Source: Pedosphaera parvula Ellin514
GTDB lineage: Bacteria > Verrucomicrobiota > Verrucomicrobiia > Limisphaerales > Pedosphaeraceae
DNA: 64,000 nucleotides
Direction: 5' to 3'
NCBI RefSeq assembly: GCF_000172555.1
Contig: NZ_ABOX02000011.1
Coordinates: 62,001 to 126,000 of the forward strand
The translations under genes were made by a program, and so were the position numbers. Shown in pieces: positions 1 to 8,487 of the stretch; positions within the stretch are counted from its first letter, which is position 1; each line of letters opens with the position of its first letter. The notes under the pieces were generated by a model. The model was not told the DNA's origin, searched no databases, and saw nothing but the letters and a program-made list of their open reading frames with translations.

Positions 1-120
1 GTGGCTTCAGCCCGGTGTTGCAAGGAACAGCGGGACTTGGAGCTGTTTCAACGTACCCGCCTCATGGACAATGGCTGGTGTTCGGGGCTGGATTATGAGA
101 TATGGCGCGTGAACAACTGA
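1..120 (+). CDS. C-terminal end of an unidentified protein (partial)
   Basis: The frame starting at base 1 is open to a TGA at 118-120 and gives 39 residues ending in YEIWRVNN. It has the look of a real C-terminus, but it is too short to assign to a family. The other two forward frames are also open for most of this stretch, so the coding call is weak. It would converge on the hydrolase at 157. Confidence 0.3.
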   Translation: MASARCCKEQRDLELFQRTRLMDNGWCSGLDYEIWRVNN

Positions 121-156
121 GTCCTGACGCTCTCGCCAGCAGCCAAACCAATCCCA

Positions 157-1674
157 TCAATGTTTGACCTTCTTCCCCTCCATGTCCGGATACTCTTTCA
201 TCCGGGAGATTACCTCCGTGGCTTCTCCTTTGTCATTCTTAATGAAGGTCAATTGCGCACCATTGATCACGAAGAAATTCGTTTCCGATTCGGGATAAAT
301 CTCAAACACACCTTGAAAGATGCGCTTGCCAAGAGTTTGCCCCATTAACTGCTCTCCCTGTCGCCAAACCTTGAACTTGATTGGTTCCCAGTGGAGATTA
401 TTAGGCGCAAATTCGTACTCGCCGACGCATGCATCATACAATTTTGCATTGAGTTTGATGGCGGCACGCGCCGGGGATGGTTCGGGGGCCTTGATTCTTG
501 GCGGCCGCCCCCATTGAAAGAGGGCGCAGCCCACGATGACGGCCAGGGCGACGTCGCCATCGAATCGTGATCCGTGACGCGCAGTAATCCGGCCCAGGAG
601 TGTTCCTATGAGCAAAGCCGGTATGAAGACCACGCTTATAACCAGCGTGAAAACCGGCATGTGGGACATAAGAATGGAACGAATAGCTGGGATCGCAATC
701 ACGCAAAACCAGAGCGCAACGGCCAGCATGGTAACACCCCACCATGGAACTCGCAGCCTGCCGAGACCCAGTAACACCAGAAAGGTGATAACAATCGCCG
801 CGCCTTGCGCGGGGAAATATCGCAGATGCGGCATCACATCACGCCACATTCCGGTGGTGAGGACAAAAGCGATGATGAAAATAGTCGCAACAAACAATCC
901 ACGCCCCCATGCCCAGGGTGGCGGGAACCTGGGCAAACAAAACGCCAGGCCGAGCACGCCCAGCATGGCGAGCACCACGCCAATGAGTCGCCAGCGCCAG
1001 CAAGTTGCAGCTGCGGGCGGCGGCTTGCCAACAGCAGTACATGCGACTTGGACGGCTGCATTAACGAGCAGACGATCCCAGGCCTCCAGCGCGTGTTCGG
1101 ACCAGGGAGAGATCACGCAGCGCGCATCCGTCCGCGCCTTGAGCATCGACGGCTTGAAGATTTCCTCCTTCGCGCCCGCCAGAAGCAGCAGTGGCGGGCC
1201 GTGTTCCCCCAGGATGGGGAGGGAACCCAAGGCAATGAAAAGCTTTGGTTTCAGGCCGCCTTCGCGCACGGCCTCGCCTCCCGTGAAGCCACCCATCGAA
1301 TGGCCGATGAAAACATCCACCGGCCCGACCGCATGTGCGACCGCCTCCAACGTCTGCACGGCCCCCATAAAGGAATACGATTGCGGCGACGCTCCGTGTC
1401 CGGGCTGTTCCACGGAATAGCACTCAAATCCGGCAGCGGCCAGCGCCTCACCATAGCAAACGAGGTTTTCTTTCGAGCCGCCGTAGCCGTGGGCGAGCAA
1501 CGCAACGGGGTGTGGTCCCGGACCCGCTGGCAGGAATTGAAGTGCCGGAGTGTCCCCGGCGAGGGTCACGGTCTGGACACGGACACCGGACTCGACCAGA
1601 CGTGAGCACGCCAGACCTGCGACCAGGCAGGCGCAGGTCACCATGAAAATGCACCAGTTAGCGCGTGAGCTCAT
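157..1674 (-). CDS. Membrane-anchored alpha/beta hydrolase with C-terminal DUF3471-like domain
   Basis: 505 residues. The N-terminus is a hydrophobic export signal with a Cys at residue 23, but the lipobox is not canonical. Residues about 40-210 are an alpha/beta-hydrolase fold: AHGYGGSKEN around 61-70 is the oxyanion-hole region and GHSMGG carries the likely nucleophile Ser126. About five membrane segments follow (roughly 228-400). The last 95 residues (YVGEYEF-type start, then IYPESETNFF and AQLTFIKND) resemble the DUF3471 domain found behind serine hydrolases and beta-lactamase-like proteins. The substrate is unknown; an ester or peptide-like bond outside the cytoplasm is an inference. It is monocistronic, convergent with the fragment at the window edge. 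Long frames on the opposite strand are shadows. Confidence 0.75.
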   Translation of the reverse strand: MSSRANWCIFMVTCACLVAGLACSRLVESGVRVQTVTLAGDTPALQFLPAGPGPHPVALLAHGYGGSKENLVCYGEALAAAGFECYSVEQPGHGASPQSYSFMGAVQTLEAVAHAVGPVDVFIGHSMGGFTGGEAVREGGLKPKLFIALGSLPILGEHGPPLLLLAGAKEEIFKPSMLKARTDARCVISPWSEHALEAWDRLLVNAAVQVACTAVGKPPPAAATCWRWRLIGVVLAMLGVLGLAFCLPRFPPPWAWGRGLFVATIFIIAFVLTTGMWRDVMPHLRYFPAQGAAIVITFLVLLGLGRLRVPWWGVTMLAVALWFCVIAIPAIRSILMSHMPVFTLVISVVFIPALLIGTLLGRITARHGSRFDGDVALAVIVGCALFQWGRPPRIKAPEPSPARAAIKLNAKLYDACVGEYEFAPNNLHWEPIKFKVWRQGEQLMGQTLGKRIFQGVFEIYPESETNFFVINGAQLTFIKNDKGEATEVISRMKEYPDMEGKKVKH

Positions 1675-1910
1675 GACGTTCGGCAGACGGTACCATTCGA
1701 TCCCGTTCAGGCGAAGCGAAATATGCTTGAGCGACTACTTGCTCCCTCGCTCCAGCTTTGGCCCAAGCTCGCGGCGTGAACTGTGGGCTGCTGTGACCAT
1801 GTCTGGCCAACGGGTAGAAGCCGTGGTGTTAACGAGAAAAGCGCCTATTTTAGATGTGTCAGCCCTATGGTAATTATTAGAAGTCAGCTTCTCAAATGCC
1901 TGGTTACAGC

Positions 1911-2831
1911 TTAGAACGGGCCGTTCGGCACCGTAAAGAAGTCCAAGCTATTGGATTGAGTCTGGCTGGCGTTGGTGACGACGCGGACATAGGTCTCAGG
2001 ATCGATTTGCTGGAGGTCCTGTTCAACATGCCGACGGAAATCGGTCTGCCACAGGAGATGCGTTATGTTGGTCCGGCCTGATCCTATTAGGGTCACGTTG
2101 GTCCGGCCTGATCCTGTTAGGGTCACCTTCGCGCTTTTGAGGGCTTCCAGTAACGCGGGGACGGCTGGCTTGGCGTCTCCTCGAAACTTTCCAAGTGCAA
2201 TCGCCGCAAACAACTGATCCTCCTGAGATGGATTGCTCAGCGCCCGTATCAATACCGGAACGACTTTATCCGGCTCGGCATGAATCTGGCCGAGAGCCCA
2301 AATGGCGTCGCTGTGATCCGATACATTGGTGCTCGTTGCTATCCGCAGAAGCAAAGGAACAGCCTCCTTCGCTTCCGGGCCAATGACTGCCAATGTCCTT
2401 GTGGTGTAAATTTTGGAACTCCCAGAGACATTTTGGTCCAGGAGTTTGATCAGTTTGGGAACGGCGCAGGCGGCGTCGGGACCGAGAGCCTGAAAACCCA
2501 TGAACGCCTGTTCATTGAAGACGGATGGGTTCGTGTAACGAAACCCGAGGATACGGTGGCTTGAGGCCCAGGTGAGCAATTTGATTTTGAGCGGAGCATC
2601 GTACGCGTGAAGCATTCCCAAAAGTGTGGGGATGGCGTTGGTTCCGATTTGCCGCACGGCTGCATCTGCCTCTTGCCTCGCCTGGCGCGTGCCAGCGTAA
2701 TTTTGCAACCAAACACGAAGACGTTTTCCCTGATAAACTGGCTCTGCTGGCGTACGTACCACCAGCCACGCAACGCCTACGATCACGGCAACGCCCAGCG
2801 TCGCCAGCAGGGTGCAGAACCTTTTCCTCAT
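1911..2831 (-). CDS. HEAT-repeat protein with N-terminal membrane anchor
   Basis: 306 residues. One N-terminal hydrophobic segment (about 7-26) is followed by the YQGKRLRVWLQNY start typical of exported HEAT proteins. Helical repeats of the PBS-lyase/HEAT type run from about 50 to 240 (for example AVPKLIKLL, AVPLLLRIA, VVPVLIRAL, AVPALLEAL). Such repeats bind proteins; the partner is unknown. A 30-bp tandem duplication near the 3' end doubles the segment VTLTGSGRTN. No operon partner: the next gene upstream on this strand starts more than 1.5 kb away. Confidence 0.75.
   Translation of the reverse strand: MRKRFCTLLATLGVAVIVGVAWLVVRTPAEPVYQGKRLRVWLQNYAGTRQARQEADAAVRQIGTNAIPTLLGMLHAYDAPLKIKLLTWASSHRILGFRYTNPSVFNEQAFMGFQALGPDAACAVPKLIKLLDQNVSGSSKIYTTRTLAVIGPEAKEAVPLLLRIATSTNVSDHSDAIWALGQIHAEPDKVVPVLIRALSNPSQEDQLFAAIALGKFRGDAKPAVPALLEALKSAKVTLTGSGRTNVTLIGSGRTNITHLLWQTDFRRHVEQDLQQIDPETYVRVVTNASQTQSNSLDFFTVPNGPF
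2067..2126. repeat. 30-bp tandem duplication inside the HEAT gene
   Basis: Two adjacent 30-bp units, 2067-2096 and 2097-2126, differ at one base (A/G at position 20 of the unit). The length is a multiple of three, so the frame is kept and ten residues are duplicated with one substitution (VTLTGSGRTN, VTLIGSGRTN). It lies between the last HEAT repeat and the C-terminus. Confidence 0.9.
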
Positions 2832-2994
2832 AAATGGATTTTGACAGGGTTCATGTCAAAAAACGAGAATTTTCCAAACACTCACCGGGGAGTAAATGAA
2901 ACGAGCATGGAACTAGGCCATGCAGGGTTGCGCGGTCTTAATCAGGCTCCATGTTCCAACCCGCTTTTTGCTTTTACAATGATCCCATCCTCCC

Positions 2995-4374
2995 TTACTG
3001 AGGACTAACATTATGTAATTCTGTGATGGCACCACTATCGCCTATTCTGCCCAAAACCATCACCGATGGCCCTCCAGGCCCTGGAATCGGAACTCGAATG
3101 CGGAGAATGACCTTGTGGCCTTGCTGGTCCACCGCGCCGTCATTCACGAGCTCAAAATCCTCCAGTCCGACGTTGCCGACAAAGTTGGAGGTCCCAAGAT
3201 CACCCGAAGCAGTAAGCTGATCAAGGCTTACGGGAACCTGCCCATTGTGATTCGCTGCGTAATCCTTAATCGCGTTGAGCACGGTGGTCATGGCGTCAAC
3301 CACGTGCGTTTTTCGCAGTGTGAATTGGTCTTCCGCTGACACCTGATTGGTAGGCTCTGATTGTGCCACAACCTGTGAAAGCAGTCTCCGATTCTCCTCC
3401 CGGAATCTGCCAAGCTCATTGGTTTGCCGTCGAAGCATCCCGACTTCGCCGCGAAGCCGCAGTAATTCTTTGAACTGATCACCTGGCAATGACGCAGGTT
3501 TCTTCGCTTGGGCCGCAAGGCTTGAAAGGCTTTCATTGTCGGCCTTCAATTGGGCCATCTGTTCCCGGAAAGACTCATTTTCCTCGCGCAACTTTGCTTG
3601 TGAATGATGTTGCATCACCATAGTTGTCGCCACGCCGGCAACGACAAGAGTGGCGAGGCCGAGCTTGAGTTTGGTTTTTGCCATAAGTTTTAAGCTGGTC
3701 AGTGTTGTTCCGGTTCCCGCCGCAGTGGTGGCCGGGGCAATGCTTGAAATTTTGGCTGCCAGTCCGGCGGGCGCGGCGTGGACGACCTTGGCGCTCAGCA
3801 CGACTCCCAGCGCTGTAATTGTCAAAGTGACACCGCGATGTTTCAGCAACGCATGCAATTTCTCCAACGCCCGGTTCACGCGCATGCGCGCGGCATTTTC
3901 ATTGCTCCCCAGTGCTTCGCCCACCGACCGGAAATCGCGCTGCTCGAAAAAGCGGAGCAAGATCGCCATACGATCCTCGCTTCCCAGTTGGGTAATGGCT
4001 TCCTCAAGCATCGGCGCAACCTGTCGCAGGTTGGCCCCGGTGTCGCCTTGCAGCTCATTCATTTCCACGGCCTCGCGTTCGCGGGATTGACGGCGACGCT
4101 CAGCCCGTACCGCCTTGGTGGCCACATGATAAGTGTGCTGATGCAGCCATCCGCCCAACATCACATCAGTCGAAAACGTGCGTCCTTTGCTCGCCAGGCC
4201 GATAAAGACCATTTGGGTCACATCCTCAGCCAAATGTGCATCCCCGCCAACCAGGCGCACCGCCGTCGAATAAACAAAATTGATGTAGCGCGAAACCAGC
4301 TCTTGAAAGGCAGGTTCCGAGCCGGTCTGTGCGTATTCCGCCAGCAATCTTTGGCTATCTGTCATTCTGTTCAC
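2995..4374 (-). CDS. ECF-like sigma factor fused to a membrane and coiled-coil tail
   Basis: 459 residues. Residues about 10-90 are sigma region 2 (EPAFQELVSRYINFVYSTAVRL, then AEDVTQMVF) and about 118-180 are region 4 (EDRMAILLRFFEQRDFRSVGEALG, then ARMRVNRALEKL). Two hydrophobic segments follow at about 181-200 and 236-256. A Gln/Glu/Leu-rich coiled coil (about 262-345) and a 110-residue globular C-terminus complete the protein. The tail suggests membrane tethering, so the protein may act as sensor and regulator in one. ATG at 4365 is an alternative start. No anti-sigma gene is next to it. The sigma part is clear; the function of the tail is not. Confidence 0.8.
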   Translation of the reverse strand: MNRMTDSQRLLAEYAQTGSEPAFQELVSRYINFVYSTAVRLVGGDAHLAEDVTQMVFIGLASKGRTFSTDVMLGGWLHQHTYHVATKAVRAERRRQSREREAVEMNELQGDTGANLRQVAPMLEEAITQLGSEDRMAILLRFFEQRDFRSVGEALGSNENAARMRVNRALEKLHALLKHRGVTLTITALGVVLSAKVVHAAPAGLAAKISSIAPATTAAGTGTTLTSLKLMAKTKLKLGLATLVVAGVATTMVMQHHSQAKLREENESFREQMAQLKADNESLSSLAAQAKKPASLPGDQFKELLRLRGEVGMLRRQTNELGRFREENRRLLSQVVAQSEPTNQVSAEDQFTLRKTHVVDAMTTVLNAIKDYAANHNGQVPVSLDQLTASGDLGTSNFVGNVGLEDFELVNDGAVDQQGHKVILRIRVPIPGPGGPSVMVLGRIGDSGAITELHNVSPQ

Positions 4375-4558
4375 TTAGTAAAGCCCCACAGAAAGGCAAA
4401 ACCGAACAAAAATTTCTAAAAAAGGATCGCCAATAAAACCAGTGCGAAACCGCGCTGAGTGTACAATTTCTCGCTCCGTTTCCGACATCATTTCGAATAA
4501 CGTTACAAGCACGAAGTCCCGGTAAGCAGCTTGACTTCACGAAGCTTAGGAAGCTTAT

Positions 4559-5131
4559 TTGAGCATGCGATCCTTGGTGCTGACGTTGGCGTTGATGTTG
4601 GGACTTACGGCTGTGTCCTGCAAAAAGTGGTCCCAACCGCAAGGCGTGGCGGTTTATTTTTCACCAACTGGTGGTTGCACGGAGGCAGTAGTGGACGCGT
4701 TGGATCATGCGACGAACACCGTTTATGTGCAGGCCTACTCGTTCACGAGCAAGCCAATCGCGCAGGCGTTGGTGGATGCGTCGCGACGGAAGGTGAAAGT
4801 AGAGGTGTTGCTGGACCGGAGTCAGCGGACGGAGAAATACTCCTCGGCGGACTTTTTGCGTGACTCAGGGATTCCGACGTATATCGACGCTCAACATGCG
4901 ATCGCTCATAATAAGATCATGATTATTGATGAGGGGACAGTGCTGACTGGCTCATTCAATTTCACAAAGGCAGCGGAGGAAAATAATGCGGAGAATTTGC
5001 TCGTGATTCGGGATGCGGCACTGGCGAGGGAGTATTTGCGGAATTGGGAGGCGCATGCGGATCATTCGGAGGCCTACCAATCAAAGATGAAGTCGGCGAT
5101 GGAACGTCCGCGGTCGCGCAAGAGGCGTTAG
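4559..5131 (+). CDS. Exported phospholipase D-like (HKD) protein
   Basis: 190 residues. A hydrophobic signal peptide ends in TAVSC, a plausible lipobox with Cys21 as the anchored residue. One phospholipase-D active-site motif is visible, HNKIMIID (HxKxxxxD), followed by GSFNFTKAAEENN. A single HKD motif and this length match the small Nuc/endonuclease-like branch, which works as a dimer, so the substrate may be nucleic acid or phospholipid. A TTG at 4559 has an AGGA seven bases upstream; ATG at 4565 is the alternative. The stop codon TAG (5129-5131) is completed by the first base of the adjacent mobile element. Confidence 0.8.
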   Translation: MSMRSLVLTLALMLGLTAVSCKKWSQPQGVAVYFSPTGGCTEAVVDALDHATNTVYVQAYSFTSKPIAQALVDASRRKVKVEVLLDRSQRTEKYSSADFLRDSGIPTYIDAQHAIAHNKIMIIDEGTVLTGSFNFTKAAEENNAENLLVIRDAALAREYLRNWEAHADHSEAYQSKMKSAMERPRSRKRR

Positions 5132-5417
5132 AGCCTGTTTTAAAATTATGGAGGGTGCTGTTTTCGCGCAAAAGGCTGTATGGCAAGGCGCGACGAAGGA
5201 GAATATCCCTGGTGGATCTTCGACTGAGGAGCAACGCAGCCAGACAGCCTTTGGCGCGAAAACCCTCAGGGCGGCGGTGCTTTTGGCCGCAACCGGCGGT
5301 AGCTCGGCCTTCACAGCCGCTACGGGGATGCTTGGTGCCCGTGCGGAAGCACCTCGCCGCCTTGGCCACAGTTAAAATCTCCAACCGCAGCGCCCTCCAT
5401 AATTTTAAAACAGGCTC
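5131..5417. mobile_element. 287-bp MITE-like element with 30-bp terminal inverted repeats
   Basis: The ends 5131-5160 and 5388-5417 are inverted repeats of 30 bp with one mismatch, beginning GAGCCTGTTTTAAAAT. The element is flanked by the direct repeat TTA (5128-5130 and 5418-5420), which looks like a 3-bp target duplication. The inside holds two further imperfect hairpin arms: TTTTCGCGC...GGCTGT near 5161-5176 against its complement near 5240-5262, and GGCGGCG-GTGCTT near 5272-5282 against 5344-5360. No transposase is encoded. The GAGCCTGTTT-like ends with a 3-bp TNA duplication are what some IS5-family groups show, so mobilisation by such a transposase is an inference. Confidence 0.8.
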
Positions 5418-5585
5418 TTAGAGCCGACTCAGACTATTGAGGTAATAGAGGAGAAATCCGAACCCAACGCAGAAGATCATTCCAACCATGATGGCCCACC
5501 GAAGGACATGAAACTTGCGATGCACCGAGAACGGATTGGTTGCCGCAAGAAGATCCTTGGGAACGTTGTCATGCTTGTCTGCCAT
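5418..5585 (-). CDS. Small single-pass membrane protein
   Basis: From ATG at 5585 this encodes 55 residues: a short polar N-terminus (MADKHDNVPKDLLA), a basic stretch (HRKFHVLR) and one membrane helix (AIMVGMIFCVGFGFLLYYL). Starts at 5609 (ATG) or 5639 (TTG) would add 8 or 18 residues; no clear ribosome site decides. The stop codon is the TTA copy (5418-5420) of the target duplication of the neighbouring element. Function unknown. Confidence 0.5.
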   Translation of the reverse strand: MADKHDNVPKDLLAATNPFSVHRKFHVLRWAIMVGMIFCVGFGFLLYYLNSLSRL

Positions 5586-5699
5586 AATGTTTAGAGAATC
5601 GTCTGTCATGGCTTGTTCCACAATTTCTGCAACGCTCAAAAAAGTGTCTGTTTTTGTCCTACAGCCGGGTCGATTGCCAACAGTCTCCCATCATTAATT

Positions 5700-5824
5700 C
5701 CCAAGGTAGGTGGATTTCCACGAAGTATGGGGTGCACACCCTATTCAGCAGGACCAGGAAACTTTGCTATTAATTTGCCGCACCCTAAATTTTTTCCCGG
5801 GAACCAAGGAGTCCCGGGTTTTTT
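5700..5824 (+). ncRNA. Candidate small RNA or mreB leader RNA
   Basis: A strong rho-independent terminator for the plus strand sits at 5796-5824, yet the gene just upstream (5418-5585) runs on the other strand, so an unannotated plus-strand transcript must end here. The preceding 100 bases hold a short hairpin (GTGG-ATTT-CCAC, 5710-5721) and a 7-bp closing stem (5729-5735 with 5780-5786) around a 44-base loop region. No reading frame is convincing. It could be an independent small RNA of about 120 nt or the terminating form of a long mreB leader. It matched no RNA family I know; 6S and SRP RNA were considered and not supported. The 5' end is a guess. Confidence 0.4.
5796..5824 (+). terminator. 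Rho-independent terminator ahead of mreB
   Basis: Stem CCCGGGA (5796-5802) pairs with TCCCGGG (5812-5818) across a 9-base loop and is followed by TTTTTTATTTT. The T-run is only on the plus-strand side, so it stops plus-strand transcription. Confidence 0.8.
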
Positions 5825-5983
5825 ATTTTGCACGAGCAGTTTCTAGTTTGTAACATCCTACACATTAAACGTTTACATATTTTCACCAGCAGCATGCAGC
5901 AATGCTAATTCGAAAATTCAAGAGCATGGATAGTTCCTTTAAGTGATTACCTAGCAATAACTTACGGTTAAACAGGCAATGCA

Positions 5984-6017
5984 CCATTCGGTCATGCTAA
6001 TAGACTTGACCGAATGG
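5984..6017 (+). promoter_or_regulatory. 11-bp inverted repeat in the mreB upstream region
   Basis: CCATTCGGTCA (5984-5994) and TGACCGAATGG (6007-6017) are perfect inverted complements separated by 12 bases, 42 bp before the mreB start. No T-run follows, so it is not a terminator. It could be an operator dyad or an RNA hairpin in the leader. Confidence 0.55.
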
Positions 6018-6058
6018 GATAGACGCTCTTACTTTTGCGGCTTGTTAGGTAAAGATTC

Positions 6059-7087
6059 ATGCTAGCGCAATTTAAAAGCCTGTTTTCCAACGACATTGGA
6101 ATAGATTTAGGGACCGCAAACTCCCTCGTTTACGTACGTGACCGGGGTATAGTCTTACGCGAGCCCTCGGTTGTAGCGATTCAGGCGGGCACTACCAACG
6201 TACTGGCCGTAGGCGATGAGGCCAAAAGGATGTTGGGGCGCACCCCTGGAAATATTGTGGCCATTCGGCCCATGAAAGATGGCGTAATAGCCGACTTCGA
6301 AATCACCGAAGCGATGCTCCGCCATTTCATTCAAAAGGTTCATCATCGCAAGTTAATCGCACCCAGAGTCGTTGTGGCGGTTCCGTCTGGAATCACCGAA
6401 GTGGAAAAACGGGCGGTTAAAGATTCCGCAACTCATGCTGGCGCACGGGAAGTGTATTTGATCGAACAACCGATGGCATCGGCCATTGGAGTCGGTTTGC
6501 CGGTCCATGAGCCTGCAGGTAACATGATCGTGGATATTGGCGGGGGTACTTGCGAAATCGCAATCATCTCCCTCGCCGGAATTGTCTTCAGCCGCAGCCT
6601 GAGGGTGGGCGGGGACGAATTTGACGAGACGATCGTGGCGCACATGAAGCGAGCCTACAACTTAATGATTGGCGAACGCACCGCGGAAGAGATCAAGATC
6701 CGGATTGGATCAGCCTTCCCGCTGGAGCAGGAATTAACGATGGAAGTAAAAGGTCGCGATCTGAGCGCAGGGTTGCCAAAAACTCTGACTATTCGCTCGG
6801 AAGAGATTCGCGAGGCTTTGCAGGAGCCGCTTTCAAGTATTTTGGAGTCCGTCCGTATCACTCTCGAACGATGCCCGCCTGAATTATCCGCCGATTTGGT
6901 GGATAAAGGCCTGGTTATGGCCGGTGGTGGCGCATTATTAAGAGGAATTGACCGTCTGGTTGCAGAGGAAACCGGTCTGCCGGTTCATATTGCCGATGAC
7001 CCCTTGTGCGCTGTGGCTGAGGGTACCGGTCGTGTTTTGCAGGAACTCCAATTCTTGAAGCAGGTTTCAGCTAATTCCAAGCTCTGA
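6059..7087 (+). CDS. mreB: Rod shape-determining actin-like protein MreB
   Basis: 342 residues, the usual MreB length. It polymerises under the cytoplasmic membrane with ATP and positions the elongation machinery. The actin-fold motifs are in place: [13 protein letters not shown] near residue 14 (phosphate 1), [14 protein letters not shown] near 155 (phosphate 2) and [13 protein letters not shown] near 283 (adenosine site). It opens a six-gene plus-strand operon with mreC, mreD, mrdA, rodA and rng. AGGTAAAG lies a few bases before the ATG. A dyad at 5984-6017 and a terminator at 5796-5824 precede it. Confidence 0.97.
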   Translation: MLAQFKSLFSNDIGIDLGTANSLVYVRDRGIVLREPSVVAIQAGTTNVLAVGDEAKRMLGRTPGNIVAIRPMKDGVIADFEITEAMLRHFIQKVHHRKLIAPRVVVAVPSGITEVEKRAVKDSATHAGAREVYLIEQPMASAIGVGLPVHEPAGNMIVDIGGGTCEIAIISLAGIVFSRSLRVGGDEFDETIVAHMKRAYNLMIGERTAEEIKIRIGSAFPLEQELTMEVKGRDLSAGLPKTLTIRSEEIREALQEPLSSILESVRITLERCPPELSADLVDKGLVMAGGGALLRGIDRLVAEETGLPVHIADDPLCAVAEGTGRVLQELQFLKQVSANSKL

Positions 7088-7126
7088 TTATTTTCAGCGT
7101 TCGCCCGAAGATTGGTCGGGTGAAGA

Positions 7127-7936
7127 ATGTTAAAAAGGCCGCATTATATAGCCTTGGGGCTGGTAGGATTGCTGACACTGATTGTTTTAAATTTACCGAG
7201 TCATTCGGTAAATCAAATCAAAATTGGTATCGGAAGCCTGTTCCTGCCAATGTTTGGACTTGCCAAATCTTCCCATCAGATCGTTGATCAGGCAACCACT
7301 GCCATCCTTCCACGCGGCGAACTCATCCGCCAGAACGAGCAGCTACGCTCTACCAACCAACAACTTCAGTTTCGCGCCATGCAAAGTGATGCCGTCATGC
7401 GTGAAAATGATCAACTGCGCCAGCTGCTTGGCTTGCAGAAACAGGCCCGTTGGAAACTCAAGCTTGCCAATCTCATTCTTCGAGACCCGGCAAACTGGTG
7501 GCAAACAGTGGAAATTGATGTTGGAACCCGTGATGGCATAAAGCCGGATATGCCTGTGCTTACCCCCACCGGCTCGCTGGTCGGCCGCATTGTGAATGTG
7601 AAGCTGACGCATTCCCAGGTGGCCCTGATTGGAAACCCCAATTGCCGGGTGGCGGCCATGATTGATAAAACTGGCGAAACAGGCGTGATTTCTGACGTGG
7701 CAAGTGTCCTGGATCATTCTTTGGTCACACTGAGCTATCTTTCAAATAACACCAATCTCAAACCGGGCCAGGGCGTCATCACCAGCGGCATGGGTGGATT
7801 CTTTCCCAAGGGAATTCCCATTGGCCAAATCGCAGAGGACTCAAAAACCGTTGAGTTTGGTTTATACACCGAAGCACGCGTCAAGCTCTCGGCAAATCTA
7901 AGCACATTGGAGGAGGTTTTTGTTCTGATACCATGA
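7127..7936 (+). CDS. mreC: Cell shape protein MreC
   Basis: 269 residues. One N-terminal membrane helix (about 7-25), a coiled coil (about 60-105, with RQNEQLRSTNQQLQFRAMQSD-like heptads) and a beta-rich periplasmic domain (about 115-269) containing DVGTRDGIKPDMPVLTPTGSLVGRI. MreC links MreB to PBP2 and MreD on the outer side of the membrane. It starts 39 bp after mreB. Its TGA overlaps the mreD ATG (ATGA), so the two are translationally coupled. Confidence 0.95.
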   Translation: MLKRPHYIALGLVGLLTLIVLNLPSHSVNQIKIGIGSLFLPMFGLAKSSHQIVDQATTAILPRGELIRQNEQLRSTNQQLQFRAMQSDAVMRENDQLRQLLGLQKQARWKLKLANLILRDPANWWQTVEIDVGTRDGIKPDMPVLTPTGSLVGRIVNVKLTHSQVALIGNPNCRVAAMIDKTGETGVISDVASVLDHSLVTLSYLSNNTNLKPGQGVITSGMGGFFPKGIPIGQIAEDSKTVEFGLYTEARVKLSANLSTLEEVFVLIP

Positions 7937-8484
7937 ACTGGGTACATTCCATCCTAATCCTGGTGGCTGCTTTCATCGCTATCTTCCTGGAATCGGCCTT
8001 CGGTGGTTTCCGCCATTTTCTGGGAGCTCAGATTGATCTTCTTCCAGCATTAATGGTGTACGCGAGCCTGAGTTCCGGATTTGGCATGGTCATCCTCCTC
8101 GCCGTACTGGGAGGATTATGTTTCGATTCGATCTCGGCCAACCCCCTCGGAGTAAGCATCCTGCCGTTGCTGTTGGTAGGCTTCTTGATTTACATGAGAC
8201 GCGGGTTGATTTTGAGGGAGCAGACTTTCGCCCAGTTCTGTTTGGGCTTGGGCGCCAGTGCCATCACTCCGATGTTAACCTTGCTTTTACTTCTAAGCAC
8301 CCGCCAGACACCACTGATTGGTTGGGGATCGATTTGGCAATGGGTGGTGATGGCCGTGGGCGGTGCGGTATTCACCCCAATATGTTTTCGGATATTTGAC
8401 GGTCTTAACCGTGCTTTATCCTACAGCCCCGTAACCGAAACCAGTTTCAGACCCGACCGGGAAATCCGGCGGAGTCGCAAGTGA
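7933..8484 (+). CDS. mreD: Rod shape-determining membrane protein MreD
   Basis: 183 residues with about five membrane segments and little else, as in other MreD proteins; sequence identity in this family is low, so the call leans on position between mreC and mrdA. It starts inside the mreC stop codon (ATGA) and ends three bases before the PBP2 start. Confidence 0.88.
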   Translation: MNWVHSILILVAAFIAIFLESAFGGFRHFLGAQIDLLPALMVYASLSSGFGMVILLAVLGGLCFDSISANPLGVSILPLLLVGFLIYMRRGLILREQTFAQFCLGLGASAITPMLTLLLLLSTRQTPLIGWGSIWQWVVMAVGGAVFTPICFRIFDGLNRALSYSPVTETSFRPDREIRRSRK

Positions 8485-8487
8485 GCC

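Noticed and set aside
608-1605. Two plus-strand frames of about 270 codons over the hydrolase
   Set aside because: Composition is Pro/Arg/Ser-rich antisense; the minus-strand gene has a full hydrolase motif set.
5680-5824. 6S or SRP RNA as identity of the candidate RNA
   Set aside because: The GGAAG tetraloop region of SRP RNA and the long two-strand bubble form of 6S RNA cannot be drawn from this sequence.
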